64,000 bases of DNA from Novosphingobium sp. SG919. Its GTDB lineage: Bacteria; Pseudomonadota; Alphaproteobacteria; Sphingomonadales; Sphingomonadaceae. Position 1 is the first letter of the stretch. Every line of letters starts with the position of its first letter. A program made the translations under genes and the position numbers. The stretch covers positions 1,860,001-1,924,000 of the forward strand of contig NZ_JABCNG010000001.1 of the NCBI RefSeq assembly GCF_012932495.1, given 5' to 3'. Shown here in pieces: positions 9,550-18,073 of the stretch. The notes under the pieces were generated by a model, which was not told the DNA's origin, made no database searches, and worked only from the letters and a program-made list of their open reading frames with translations.

Positions 9550-10638
9550 TCAGCCCAGCACTTCGGCCATGTCGACCGCACGGTGTTCGCGGGCGCTGAT
9601 TTCAGCAGCGGTGCCGATGGCAACGGCCATCAACCCATCGTGCGCGGTGACAAGAACCTTGCCCTCGCCGCGCACGGCGCGGGCAAAGGCCTGATGCTGG
9701 TAGAACGTCGACCCGTGGTGGGATCCAGCAGCCAACGCCGTTTCGTCCACGGCCACGTGACGGCGTTCCACCGCCTTGGGCCCCGGCCACGGCACGCGCG
9801 GCGACCACACCAGGTCCCCCGGCGGGATCAGTACGTCGAGACGACCCTTGTCGCCCGTGGCGCTCATTTCCTCCTGGTGCTCGGCCCCTTCGGCAAACAT
9901 GCACAGGTCCAGGATGGCGCGCGTGCCATTGGCGAAGTCGACCGTGGTGAAGCTGTTGTCGATGATGTCGGGGCGGGCGCCGTCATAGCGCTCGTCCACG
10001 TGGTTCACGTCCATCGCGCCCGAGCAATAGACACGCACCGGTTCGCTCTGCGTGATGAGGCGCATCAGGTCGAAGAAGTGGCAGCATTTTTCCACCATCG
10101 TGCCGCCGGTCTTAGCCGAAAAGCGGTTCCAGTCGCGCACTTTGACGAGGAACGGAAAGCGATGCTCGCGGATCGAGAGCATGCGCAGCGCGCCCACCTG
10201 CCCGCCGTGGATCGCGTCGATGAAGGCGGCAGCGGGCGGCATGAAGCGGTATTCCATGCCGGTCCAGAACGGCGCGCTGCGGGCAGCGGCCTGCTCCACC
10301 ACCCAGCGCGCATCGGCCATGGTGGTGCACAGCGGCTTTTCGCACAGAATCGCCGCGTTGCTGGCCAAAAGCGGCTCCAGCACGGCGCGGTGGGTGAAAT
10401 TGGGCGAGGCAACGACGACCGCATCGAGCCCGCCTGCCGCAATCAGGCTGGCCGCATCGGCGTGAACGGCCACGCCATCGGCCTTCTCGCCGAGCGCCTG
10501 GCGTGCCCAGTCGATCGAGGTTGCTTCCGGGTCGGCGATGGCCACGATTTCGGCGTCGGGCAACAGCTTGATATTGTGGATATGCTCCACCCCCATCATG
10601 CCGGTGCCGACCAGGCCGTAACGCAGTTTCTCTACCAT
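9550..10638 (-). CDS. Gfo/Idh/MocA-family NAD(P)-dependent oxidoreductase
   Basis: A 362-residue dehydrogenase of the family that oxidises or epimerises sugars, inositols and related polyols. The Rossmann motif YGLVGTGMMGVEHI is at the N-terminus, the CEKPL motif with the conserved lysine is near residue 100, and a C-terminal alpha/beta domain carries the substrate pocket (EKCCHFFDLMRLI provides the usual H-x-x-D/H region). The start at 10638 has AGGAGCTTTCGG directly upstream. It is divergent from the aldo/keto reductase at 10657 with only 18 bp between start codons, so the two share a promoter region. This suggests they act in one pathway. The substrate is unknown. Confidence 0.88.
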   Translation of the reverse strand: MVEKLRYGLVGTGMMGVEHIHNIKLLPDAEIVAIADPEATSIDWARQALGEKADGVAVHADAASLIAAGGLDAVVVASPNFTHRAVLEPLLASNAAILCEKPLCTTMADARWVVEQAAARSAPFWTGMEYRFMPPAAAFIDAIHGGQVGALRMLSIREHRFPFLVKVRDWNRFSAKTGGTMVEKCCHFFDLMRLITQSEPVRVYCSGAMDVNHVDERYDGARPDIIDNSFTTVDFANGTRAILDLCMFAEGAEHQEEMSATGDKGRLDVLIPPGDLVWSPRVPWPGPKAVERRHVAVDETALAAGSHHGSTFYQHQAFARAVRGEGKVLVTAHDGLMAVAIGTAAEISAREHRAVDMAEVLG

Positions 10639-10656
10639 CCGAAAGCTCCTTGTGCC

Positions 10657-11577
10657 ATGGCGCCATCCATGACGAACCTCAGCCTAAAGACCGAACCCGT
10701 CGCGCTCGGCAAGAGCGGACTTGCTGTTTTTCCGATCGCCTGGGGCATGTGGCGGCTGGCCAGCCCCGATGGCCAGGATGATCTGGGCCTGATTGCCGAG
10801 CGCATGGAAGCCGCGCTGGAAGCCGGCGTCACGCTGTTCGACACGGCCGACATCTATGGCTGCGATGCGCCCGCCGGGTTTGGCGGGGCAGAGGCCCTGT
10901 TCGGCAAGGCGCTGGCCGCCAACTCGCAGTGGCGCGCGCGCATGGTGATCGCCACCAAGGGCGGCATCTGGCTGGGCAAGCCCTATGATTCGACACGCGA
11001 CTACCTGCGCAGCGCGATCGACGCCTCGCTGGCGCGGCTTGGCCTGCCCTATGTCGATCTCTACCAGATCCATCGCCGTGATTTCCTCACGCATCCGCGC
11101 GAAGTGGCCGAAGCGCTGGTGGAAATGGTCGAAGCGGGCAAAGTGCGCCACGTGGGCGTTTCCAACTACAGCCCGGCCGAAGTCGATGCACTCCAGGCGT
11201 TCCTGCCCTTCCCGCTGGTTTCCACCCAGCCGGAATATTCGGCGGCGCGCTTTGCCCCGCTTTATGACGGCACGCTGGACCAGGCGATGGCACGCGAAAT
11301 GGCCGTGCTGGCCTGGTCGCCGCTGGGCGGTGGGCGCCTGACCGATGCGGCGCACCCGGTGGGCAAGCTGCTGGCAGAACAAGGCGCTGCCCATGGCACC
11401 GATGCCAGCGCGGCTGCCTTGAGCTGGATCATGGCGCATCCGGCCCGAATCGTGCCCATCGTCGGATCGCAGCAACCGCGCCGCATTGCGGCCCTGCGCG
11501 ATGCGTTCAAGGTGAACTGGACGCGCGGGGAATGGTACGCGGTGCTGGCAGCCTCACGTGGGGAACCGATGCCGTGA
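10657..11577 (+). CDS. Aldo/keto reductase
   Basis: A 306-residue AKR with the catalytic tetrad of the family: Asp and Tyr in FDTADIYG (about residue 65), Lys in IATKGGI (about 105) and His in LYQIHRRD (about 140). The C-terminal NADP(H)-binding segment VPIVGSQQPRRIAALRDA is also present. The start is either the ATG at 10657 or the one at 10669; neither has a strong ribosome-binding site. The stop overlaps the GTG start of the monooxygenase gene (GTGA), so both are translationally coupled. Together with the divergent Gfo/Idh dehydrogenase, MFS importer and TonB receptor it fits a catabolic cluster for a carbohydrate-like or small organic substrate. Confidence 0.88.
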   Translation: MAPSMTNLSLKTEPVALGKSGLAVFPIAWGMWRLASPDGQDDLGLIAERMEAALEAGVTLFDTADIYGCDAPAGFGGAEALFGKALAANSQWRARMVIATKGGIWLGKPYDSTRDYLRSAIDASLARLGLPYVDLYQIHRRDFLTHPREVAEALVEMVEAGKVRHVGVSNYSPAEVDALQAFLPFPLVSTQPEYSAARFAPLYDGTLDQAMAREMAVLAWSPLGGGRLTDAAHPVGKLLAEQGAAHGTDASAAALSWIMAHPARIVPIVGSQQPRRIAALRDAFKVNWTRGEWYAVLAASRGEPMP

Positions 11578-12635
11578 CACAAAATCCGTGCGAAATCAGC
11601 TGGTTTTCAGCGCTTTGCGATGACGATTACGAATACCTGGGCCAGAGCGACCCCATGCTGCAATCCAGCTGGGAGCATTGCCGCAACATCGTGATGGGTG
11701 CAGAGGAAGGCGGGTTCGACAACGTCCTGCTGCCCTCCGGCTATGCCCTGGGCATCGACACCACTGCCTTTGCCGCCGCGATCGCCACGCATGTGCGCCG
11801 CATCAAGCTGCTGATGGCGGTGCGCGTGGGCGAATTGTGGCCGGCGCAACTGGCACGGCAGATCGCCACGATCGACCAGATCCTGGGCGGCCGTTTGACG
11901 GTGAACATCATTTCCAGCGACCTGCCGGGCGAAACGCTGGACGGCGCCGCCCGCTATGAACGCACCGACGAAGCCATAGCCATCCTGCGCACGCTGCTGG
12001 CCGGGCAGCCGCTCGATCACCAGGGGCGGTTCTGGAACCTGAAGCTCGACGCGCCGCGCATGCTGCAACAGGCGCCGCGCGTGCCGGCGCTCTATTTCGG
12101 TGGCCTGTCCGAACCGGCGCGCGAAACCGCCGCCAAGGGCTGCGACGTCTATCTGATGTGGCCCGACCGGATGGACGCGGTGAAAGACATCGTGGCCGAC
12201 ATGAAGGCCCGCGCCGCGCGGCATGGCCGCACGATCCGCTGCGGCTATCGCGTGCACGTGGTGGTGCGCGAGACCGAAGCCGAAGCGCGCGCCGCCGCCG
12301 ACCGCCTGCTGAGCAAGCTCGATGCCGCACAGGGCGCCGCGATCCGCGCCAAGTCGCTGGATTCGCAATCGGTGGGCGTGCAGGCCCAGGCCGCCCTGCG
12401 CGAGGCATCGGCCAGCGACGGCTATGTCGAAGACAACCTGTGGACCGGCATCGGCCGGGCACGGTCGGGCTGCGGCGCGGCGATCGTGGGCGATCCCGAT
12501 CAGGTCCTGGCCAAGCTCAATGCCTATCGCGCGGCGGGAATCGAGGCTTTCGTGCTCTCGGGCTATCCCCATGCGCGCGAGGCGGACCTGTTCGCCCGCC
12601 ATGTGCTTCCGCATATCGACCATGCGCCGTTTTAA
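11574..12635 (+). CDS. LLM-class flavin-dependent monooxygenase (SsuD-like)
   Basis: A 353-residue luciferase-like oxygenase. I chose the GTG at 11574 because it overlaps the preceding stop by four bases and starts the conserved N-terminus (EISWFSALCDDDY). Typical segments include AATHVRRIKLLMAVR-like strand 4, QIATIDQILGGRLTVNIISSD and ARSGCGAAIVGDP near the C-terminus, most like the SsuD/alkanesulfonate monooxygenase branch. Members use FMNH2 and O2 to cleave C-S bonds or to oxidise other small molecules. No flavin reductase (SsuE) or sulfonate ABC transporter is nearby, so a sulfonate substrate should not be assumed. Confidence 0.87.
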   Translation: MTQNPCEISWFSALCDDDYEYLGQSDPMLQSSWEHCRNIVMGAEEGGFDNVLLPSGYALGIDTTAFAAAIATHVRRIKLLMAVRVGELWPAQLARQIATIDQILGGRLTVNIISSDLPGETLDGAARYERTDEAIAILRTLLAGQPLDHQGRFWNLKLDAPRMLQQAPRVPALYFGGLSEPARETAAKGCDVYLMWPDRMDAVKDIVADMKARAARHGRTIRCGYRVHVVVRETEAEARAAADRLLSKLDAAQGAAIRAKSLDSQSVGVQAQAALREASASDGYVEDNLWTGIGRARSGCGAAIVGDPDQVLAKLNAYRAAGIEAFVLSGYPHAREADLFARHVLPHIDHAPF

Positions 12636-12715
12636 TCTCTACTTCAAAAGTTGAACTTTCTGGCACTCCCTTTCCACAGCCCCTAACAGGCTTGGCAAAG
12701 GAGTGCCGCCCGCCA

Positions 12716-13960
12716 ATGACTGCCCTGCTCAGCCCTCGCCGCCGCCAGCTGCTGTTCCTCCTGGCGCTGACGGCCGGCATTCTCAATCTGGTCGATCGCC
12801 AGATCATCGCGGTGTTGAAGCCCACGATCGCGGCCGACCTGCATTGGACCGACGACGATTACGGCACGCTGGCCGCGCTGTTTCAGGCCGGCGCCGCGTT
12901 TGGTTTTCTGGCGGCCGGCTGGCTGGTCGATCGGCTGGGCGTGCGGCGGGCCAATGCCTTTGGCGTGGCGGCGTGGTCGCTTGCGGCGATGGCCCACGGC
13001 TGGGCGCGCAGCTTTGCCGGGTTCATGGCCTGCCGCATCGGCCTGGGCATGACCGAGGCGATGGGCACGCCGGCCGGGATCAAGACCATGGCCGCGATCT
13101 TTCCGCCCGAGCAGCGCTCCACCGGCATCGGCCTGTCCAACGCGGTAAACTCCATCGGCGCGATCCTGGCGCCGCTGGCAATCCCGCTGGTCGCCGCGCT
13201 GTGGGGCTGGCGCGCAGCCTTCGTGGTGGCGGGCGCCCTGGGCCTGGTCTGGGCGCTGGCCTGGTGGCTGGCAACGCGTGGGGTCGATTTCGACGATGCG
13301 CCGCGCATCGTGGCTGGCGATGCTGATCCCGTGCCTGTGTGGCGCGAGGCGCGCACCTGGACGATTGCTGGGGCCAAGGTGTTGTCCGACGCCACATGGT
13401 TCCTGATGCTGTTCTGGATGCCCGACTATTTCCACCGCGCGTTCGGGCTGGCCGGCACCGAACTGGGTCCGCCGCTGGCGCTCGCCTATGCCGGGGCGGC
13501 ATTGGGTTCGGTATTGGCGGGCACGGTTTCCAGCCGCTGGATCGGCGCGGGCAAGCCGATCGACAAAGTGCGCAAGCAGATGATGCTGGTTTCCGCGCTG
13601 GTGGTTGTGCCCGTGCCGCTCGCCTTGCTGATGCCGGGCGCCTGGGGCGCGGCAGCCGTCCTGGCCCTGGCGCTGGCCGGGCACCAGGGCTTTTCCACCA
13701 GCCTGTTTGGCCTGATCGCCGATGTGACACCGCGGGCACGCGTCGGCCGCGTAACCGGCTTTTCCGCATTTTGCGGCAATCTGGGCGGCACCGCGATCAC
13801 CAAGATCGCCGGCCTCACCCTGGCTGCGGGGCTGGGATATGGCCCGCTTTTCGCCTTTGCCGCCGTCTCTTACCTGCTCGCGCTGGGCTGGATCAGCCTG
13901 ACCATGCCGCGCATCGTGCCGGTGGAGAACGGCGAAGCGGGCATTGCGTTGGGGCACTAA
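12716..13960 (+). CDS. MFS transporter (anion:cation symporter/hexuronate type)
   Basis: A 414-residue, twelve-helix major facilitator. The ATG at 12716 is preceded by AAAGGAG. The loop motif between helices 2 and 3 (GWLVDRLGVRRANAFG) and the signature TEAMGTPAGIKTMAAIFPPEQR near helix 4 place it near the ACS family that imports hexuronates, phthalates and similar organic anions. It lies between the monooxygenase and the TonB receptor, consistent with carrying the same substrate across the inner membrane after TonB-dependent uptake. The substrate itself cannot be named from the sequence. Confidence 0.86.
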   Translation: MTALLSPRRRQLLFLLALTAGILNLVDRQIIAVLKPTIAADLHWTDDDYGTLAALFQAGAAFGFLAAGWLVDRLGVRRANAFGVAAWSLAAMAHGWARSFAGFMACRIGLGMTEAMGTPAGIKTMAAIFPPEQRSTGIGLSNAVNSIGAILAPLAIPLVAALWGWRAAFVVAGALGLVWALAWWLATRGVDFDDAPRIVAGDADPVPVWREARTWTIAGAKVLSDATWFLMLFWMPDYFHRAFGLAGTELGPPLALAYAGAALGSVLAGTVSSRWIGAGKPIDKVRKQMMLVSALVVVPVPLALLMPGAWGAAAVLALALAGHQGFSTSLFGLIADVTPRARVGRVTGFSAFCGNLGGTAITKIAGLTLAAGLGYGPLFAFAAVSYLLALGWISLTMPRIVPVENGEAGIALGH

Positions 13961-14024
13961 AGAAAAAGTTTCTTCTCTACCTATTCAGTTGAATATAGCG
14001 CGGCGGCGTTCAAGGGAGAAATCA

Positions 14025-16310
14025 ATGCCCCAGTTTTCCGTGTCGCACCGCCGCGCCCTTTTGCTGGCCGGCGCACTGGTCGTGCCTTCCGCCACCGCCT
14101 TTGCCCAGGATGCCGCCCCGGCGCCAGCACCGGCAGAAGCCAACGCCCCTGCGCCTGGCGAGATCGTGGTCACCGCACGTTTCCGCAATGAAAGCCTGCA
14201 ACAGGTTCCGATCGCGATCAGCGCGGTCAGCGGGCAATCGCTGAACGATCGCGGCATCCACAACCTGCAGGATCTTTCGGCCAGCGTGCCGACCGTGGAT
14301 TTCCGTAGCGGCGCCTCGAACAAGGACCGCACCGTGTTCATTCGCGGCGTGGGCACAATCACCACCTCGCCGGGCGTCGAATCCTCGGTTTCCACCGTGC
14401 TTGATGGCGTGGTGCTCAACCGCCCAGGCCAGGCCACGCTGGACGTGGGCGAAGTGGAGCGGATCGAAGTGCTGCGCGGGCCCCAGGGCACGCTGTTCGG
14501 CAAGAACGCCTCGGCCGGCGTGATCAACATCGTCACCGCCGCGCCCAGCCAGCAGTTCCACGCCTATGTCGAAGGCGGTGCCACCACCGACGCGGAATAC
14601 CGCGTCAAGGCGGGCGTGACCGGCGGGCTGACCGACACGGTCTCGGCGCGCATCGACGGGCTCTATGCCAACTACAAGGGCAACGTGTGGAACGCCGTCA
14701 CCAAGGACAAGGTCAACGGCTATGAGCGCTATGGCCTGCGCGGCAAGATCGAGGCGCGCCCAAGCGACGCCTTGACGCTGACGCTCGCCGGGGACTGGCT
14801 GCACAGCTACGACACCACGTCAAACGGCGTCTATGCCAGCACCAGCCAGATCGCCTATCCCACCAATGCGGTCACGCCTTCGCCCACGCTGGTCGGCATC
14901 CTCAATGGCTATGGCATCACCGCCGGCCCGGCCAACCGCACCGCCGCAACCAGCTTCAACACCGACGTGCGCGACGAGAATTTCGGCGCTTCGCTTACCG
15001 CGGATCTTTCGCTGGGCGATTACAAGCTGACCTCGATCACGGCCTGGCGTGGATGGAAGAACCACCAGCACCAGGACCTCGATGCCACGCAGGCCAGCCC
15101 CGCCGTGCAGGCCCAGAGCGAGGACCATGGCGACGTCAACACCAACCAGTACTCGCAGGAACTGCGCCTCACGTCGCCCAAGGGCAAGCTGATCGACTAT
15201 GTCGTTGGCGCTTATGTTCTGCGCGCGGAAACCGACGAGCGCTATCAGCGTGACCTGACGCGCACCTCGGGCGTGGCAACGGGCGTGGCCAACTATGGCA
15301 TCCGCGCCAACAACTACGCGCTGTTCGGCGAAGCCAACCTCAACTTCACCAGCAGCTTCCGCGCGATTGCCGGCTATCGCTCCACGTGGGACAAGCTCTC
15401 GTACTACCACGTTCGCACATCGACCAACGATCCGAACAACACCGGCAACAGCGCGCTGGCCGTGTCGGGCATCCGCGCCTATCACAACAGCAACGGCTCC
15501 ACCTCCACGCGCGGCGATTCCTGGCGCCTGGGCCTGCAGTGGGACGTGAGCCCCCATGCGCAAGTCTATGGCACCTGGTCGCGCGGGTACAAGGGCCCGG
15601 CCTACAACGCCTTCTTCAACATGCAGGCGACCGACGAAATCGCGCTCGCGCCCGAAACCTCAGACTCGTTCGAAGTGGGCATCAAGGGCAGCACGACCGA
15701 CCGTTCGGTCCGCTATGCGATCGCCGCCTATACCACCACGTTCAAGAACTATCAGGCGAACGTGGCCGACCTGGTCAACGGTACGTCGGTGACGCGCCTG
15801 ATCAATGCCGGCAAAGTGCGCTCGCAAGGCATCGAGGCCGACGTGACGCTGGTCCCGACCAAGGGCTTCACCGTCGATCTTTCGGCCGCCTATGACGATG
15901 CCAAGGTGGTGAACTTCAACTGCCCGGCCGGCCTGCCCGCCAGCTGCGATATCAATGGCAAGCCGCTGCCCTTCGCGCCCAAGGTCAAGCTGTTCGCCAA
16001 TGCGGCCTATCGCTTTGCCCTGACGCAGGCGGTGGACCTGGAACTGCAGAGCGACATCGCTTTCAAGAGCGAAACGCAGTACCAGCTCACGCAGACGCCC
16101 GGCACGATCCAGCCGGCCTATGCGATCTGGAACGGCAGCGTGGCCCTGCTGGGCAGCGACGATGGCTGGCAGGTGCGCGCCTATGTCAAGAACATCACCA
16201 ACACCCACTATGCCAGCTATCTGGTCAATGGCGGGGTGGCCGGCATCGTCCGCTATGTGCCGCGCGACGACGTGCGCTATGGCGGGGTGACGCTGCGCAA
16301 GACGTTCTGA
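14025..16310 (+). CDS. TonB-dependent outer-membrane receptor
   Basis: A 761-residue receptor. The ATG at 14025 follows AAGGGAG and opens a signal peptide ending near AFAQDA. The plug domain begins with GEIVVTARFRNESLQQVPIAISAVSG and contains the conserved VERIEVLRGPQGTLFGKNASAGVINIVT segment (key residues LRGPQGTLFG). A 22-strand barrel follows and ends in aromatic VTLRKTF, the outer-membrane C-terminal signature. The plug is typical of the large sphingomonad receptor class that imports plant- or aromatic-derived compounds rather than classical siderophores. Position after AKR, monooxygenase and MFS genes links it to the same substrate. The terminator at 16333 closes the unit. Confidence 0.94.
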   Translation: MPQFSVSHRRALLLAGALVVPSATAFAQDAAPAPAPAEANAPAPGEIVVTARFRNESLQQVPIAISAVSGQSLNDRGIHNLQDLSASVPTVDFRSGASNKDRTVFIRGVGTITTSPGVESSVSTVLDGVVLNRPGQATLDVGEVERIEVLRGPQGTLFGKNASAGVINIVTAAPSQQFHAYVEGGATTDAEYRVKAGVTGGLTDTVSARIDGLYANYKGNVWNAVTKDKVNGYERYGLRGKIEARPSDALTLTLAGDWLHSYDTTSNGVYASTSQIAYPTNAVTPSPTLVGILNGYGITAGPANRTAATSFNTDVRDENFGASLTADLSLGDYKLTSITAWRGWKNHQHQDLDATQASPAVQAQSEDHGDVNTNQYSQELRLTSPKGKLIDYVVGAYVLRAETDERYQRDLTRTSGVATGVANYGIRANNYALFGEANLNFTSSFRAIAGYRSTWDKLSYYHVRTSTNDPNNTGNSALAVSGIRAYHNSNGSTSTRGDSWRLGLQWDVSPHAQVYGTWSRGYKGPAYNAFFNMQATDEIALAPETSDSFEVGIKGSTTDRSVRYAIAAYTTTFKNYQANVADLVNGTSVTRLINAGKVRSQGIEADVTLVPTKGFTVDLSAAYDDAKVVNFNCPAGLPASCDINGKPLPFAPKVKLFANAAYRFALTQAVDLELQSDIAFKSETQYQLTQTPGTIQPAYAIWNGSVALLGSDDGWQVRAYVKNITNTHYASYLVNGGVAGIVRYVPRDDVRYGGVTLRKTF

Positions 16311-16332
16311 TCGCAGCCATCCTGGCAAAATG

Positions 16333-16366
16333 CCCGCCTCGCGCCATGTGCGCGGGGCGGGTTTTT
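16333..16366 (+). terminator. Intrinsic terminator after the TonB receptor gene
   Basis: Twelve-base-pair G+C-rich stem (arms 16333-16344 and 16350-16361, one G-T wobble), loop CATGT, directly followed by five T. It starts 22 bp after the receptor stop codon and also separates the convergent gene at 16389. Confidence 0.85.
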
Positions 16367-16388
16367 GCATGGAAATCCCGTGCCGCAG

Positions 16389-16730
16389 TCAGGCGACGGG
16401 AATGGCGACGATGCCAAGCGGCGCGCCACCGGCGGCAATCGCCAGCAGACGATCGACATTGGGATGCGCGCCGGGATGTTGCCGGGCATCGCTGGTGTTT
16501 TCGGCAAACAGCGCCAGGCCATGGGCCGCGGCCGCCTGATCCAAGCCGCCGAACAATTGCCCAAGATAGTGATAGATGGCGAGCGAGCCTTGCTTGCCGG
16601 GCAGGTTGGGGATGCTGTCCACCACCGCGCCGGCGGCGTCGATCAGGTCGACCCGCTCCACTCCGGTGATCGGCGGCAGCAGGGCGAGGTTATCCTTGAA
16701 CGTGGTGGCCGGTTCGATCTGGCGGGGCAT
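16389..16730 (-). CDS. Small hypothetical protein
   Basis: A 113-residue protein starting MPRQIEPATTFKDNLALLPPITGVERVDLIDAAGAV. The ATG at 16730 is chosen because AAGGA stands nine bases upstream; longer versions up to 16763 are possible. It has no signal peptide or membrane helix. The middle (GKQGSLAIYHYLGQLFGG, AAHGLALFAENTSDAR) looks like a compact alpha/beta domain that I do not recognise. The gene is the last on the minus strand behind the sigma/anti-sigma pair, 71 bp after the anti-sigma stop, so it may be read from the same promoter. The reading frame continues cleanly to a stop and uses codons like its neighbours. Confidence 0.6.
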   Translation of the reverse strand: MPRQIEPATTFKDNLALLPPITGVERVDLIDAAGAVVDSIPNLPGKQGSLAIYHYLGQLFGGLDQAAAAHGLALFAENTSDARQHPGAHPNVDRLLAIAAGGAPLGIVAIPVA

Positions 16731-16801
16731 GGCGCTTGGTCCTTGTTGCATCGCGGCCCCCATAACGCGCTTTGCCGGGGCGGCAACCCGCCGGGACCGC
16801 G

Positions 16802-17506
16802 TCAGCGCTGCTGCCACCCTTTGGCCCGTGCCACCTGCTCGGCTTGCGCATCGAGCGCCGGGCCCTGTGCCATGTCCTGGGCCAGGGTCATCAGCGCCGC
16901 GTCGGCACTGCCCGCCTGGCGATAGGCGGCATCGCCCGCGTCCGCACCGCTTGGAGCACCGCCTACCTCCCGCGTCACTTTCCATCCGCGCGTATCGTGG
17001 CAGGCAATCCCGCTGCCCTGCCCACCGGCATAGCCACGACACAAGGCGCCGCTGGCATCGGCAAAGCTGATCACCACCCGAACCGGCGCGCCGGCCGGGG
17101 CCTGGCCTGACAGCTGGGTGTCCAGGGCGCTGGCCAGCGCGCCATCGGCATAGCCGGGTAACGCACCATCCCCACCGCCGCGCGGCAAGACCACCGCCAG
17201 GGTTAGCGAGGCAGCAAGCGCCAGGCCGGCACCCCAGCCCAGCCACCGCTTGCGCCGGGCGCGCGCGGCGGCAAGGTCTGCCACGGGTGCCGGGCTTTGC
17301 GCCAAGGCGGTGAGCAAGGCATCGGGCAGCGGCGCTGCCATCACCGGGGCATAATGTGCGGCCAGCCGGTCCTTGAGCGCGCGGTGCCGCTCCACCTGGC
17401 GGGCCAGATCGGGATCGGCCAAGATGGCGCGTTCCACGTCTGCCCGTTCGGCGCCCTGCAACTGATCGTCGGCATAGGCCGCCAGCGTTTCGGGTGAGAC
17501 GCTCAT
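16802..17506 (-). CDS. Anti-sigma factor, single-pass membrane protein
   Basis: A 234-residue protein. The N-terminal 60 residues (SPETLAAYADDQLQGAERADVERAILADPDLARQVERH) are the cytoplasmic anti-sigma domain seen in proteins paired with ECF factors. No zinc-binding H-x3-C-x2-C motif is visible. A basic stretch and one transmembrane helix follow (RRKRWLGWGAGLALAASLTLAVVL, about 87-107), then a periplasmic domain of about 125 residues. Its start overlaps the sigma-factor stop by four bases (ATGA), the usual coupling that keeps sigma and anti-sigma in balance. The periplasmic domain may sense an envelope signal. The divergent secreted subtilisin gene could be a target or a participant in the release step, which is inference. 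Confidence 0.85.
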   Translation of the reverse strand: MSVSPETLAAYADDQLQGAERADVERAILADPDLARQVERHRALKDRLAAHYAPVMAAPLPDALLTALAQSPAPVADLAAARARRKRWLGWGAGLALAASLTLAVVLPRGGGDGALPGYADGALASALDTQLSGQAPAGAPVRVVISFADASGALCRGYAGGQGSGIACHDTRGWKVTREVGGAPSGADAGDAAYRQAGSADAALMTLAQDMAQGPALDAQAEQVARAKGWQQR

Positions 17507-17967
17507 TGCCCGTCGTCCAGCATCGCCAGCAAGGCGTCGCGCCCGCGCACCAATCGCGAATTGAGCGTGCCGACCGGGCAGCCGACGATCTCGGCCGCTT
17601 CCTTGTACGACCAGCCTTCGACCATCACCAGCAACACCGCCTCGCGCTGTTCATCGGGCAGGCGAGCCATGGCGCGGTCAATGTCGGAAAGCACGGCGCG
17701 CGCTTCCTGGCCGCCGTCCGCGCCCACGGCCAGGCCGGCATCCTCGTCTACGAAGGTCTGCCCTCGGCGCGTTTCGGCGCGGGCCTCGTCAATCCACAGA
17801 TTGCGCATGATCCGATACATCCAACTGTCCATGCGGCTGCCCGGCTGCCATTGCTGGCGGCTGCGCAGCGCGCGTTCCACGGTCATCTGGCAAAGATCAT
17901 CGGCCCGCGCCGCATCGCGCGCCAGGCCTGTGGCAAACCGGCGCAGCCGGGGCAACAGGGCCAGCAT
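17503..17967 (-). CDS. ECF RNA polymerase sigma factor
   Basis: At least 154 residues with sigma-2 (LARDAARADDLCQMTVERALRS, then WMYRIMRNLWIDEARAE) and sigma-4 (DRAMARLPDEQREAVLLVMVEGWSYKEAAEIVGCPVGTLNSRLVRGRDAL) regions; the sigma-4 HTH signature AAEIVGCPVGTLNSRL is clear. The ATG at 17967 cuts into the usual N-terminus: in-frame sequence upstream reads LADRFETD before MLALLPRLRRFA, as expected for a complete region 2.1. No ATG, GTG or TTG exists in that extension, but a CTG at 17991 has AAGG eight bases upstream. The true start may therefore be non-canonical. It is divergent from the peptidase gene at 18074. Confidence 0.88.
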   Translation of the reverse strand: MLALLPRLRRFATGLARDAARADDLCQMTVERALRSRQQWQPGSRMDSWMYRIMRNLWIDEARAETRRGQTFVDEDAGLAVGADGGQEARAVLSDIDRAMARLPDEQREAVLLVMVEGWSYKEAAEIVGCPVGTLNSRLVRGRDALLAMLDDGQ

Positions 17968-18073
17968 GTCGGTTTCAAAGCGGTCGGCCAGCGTTCTTGC
18001 CTTTTTCCATGGATAGAACGAACGATGTCGCTCGTTTCATCCATAGGCACTTCCGCCCAGTTGGGAAACTCTC

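Noticed and set aside
11574..12635. Naming the monooxygenase as a true alkanesulfonate monooxygenase (ssuD)
   Set aside because: No SsuE reductase or SsuABC transporter accompanies it and the LLM class has many other substrates.
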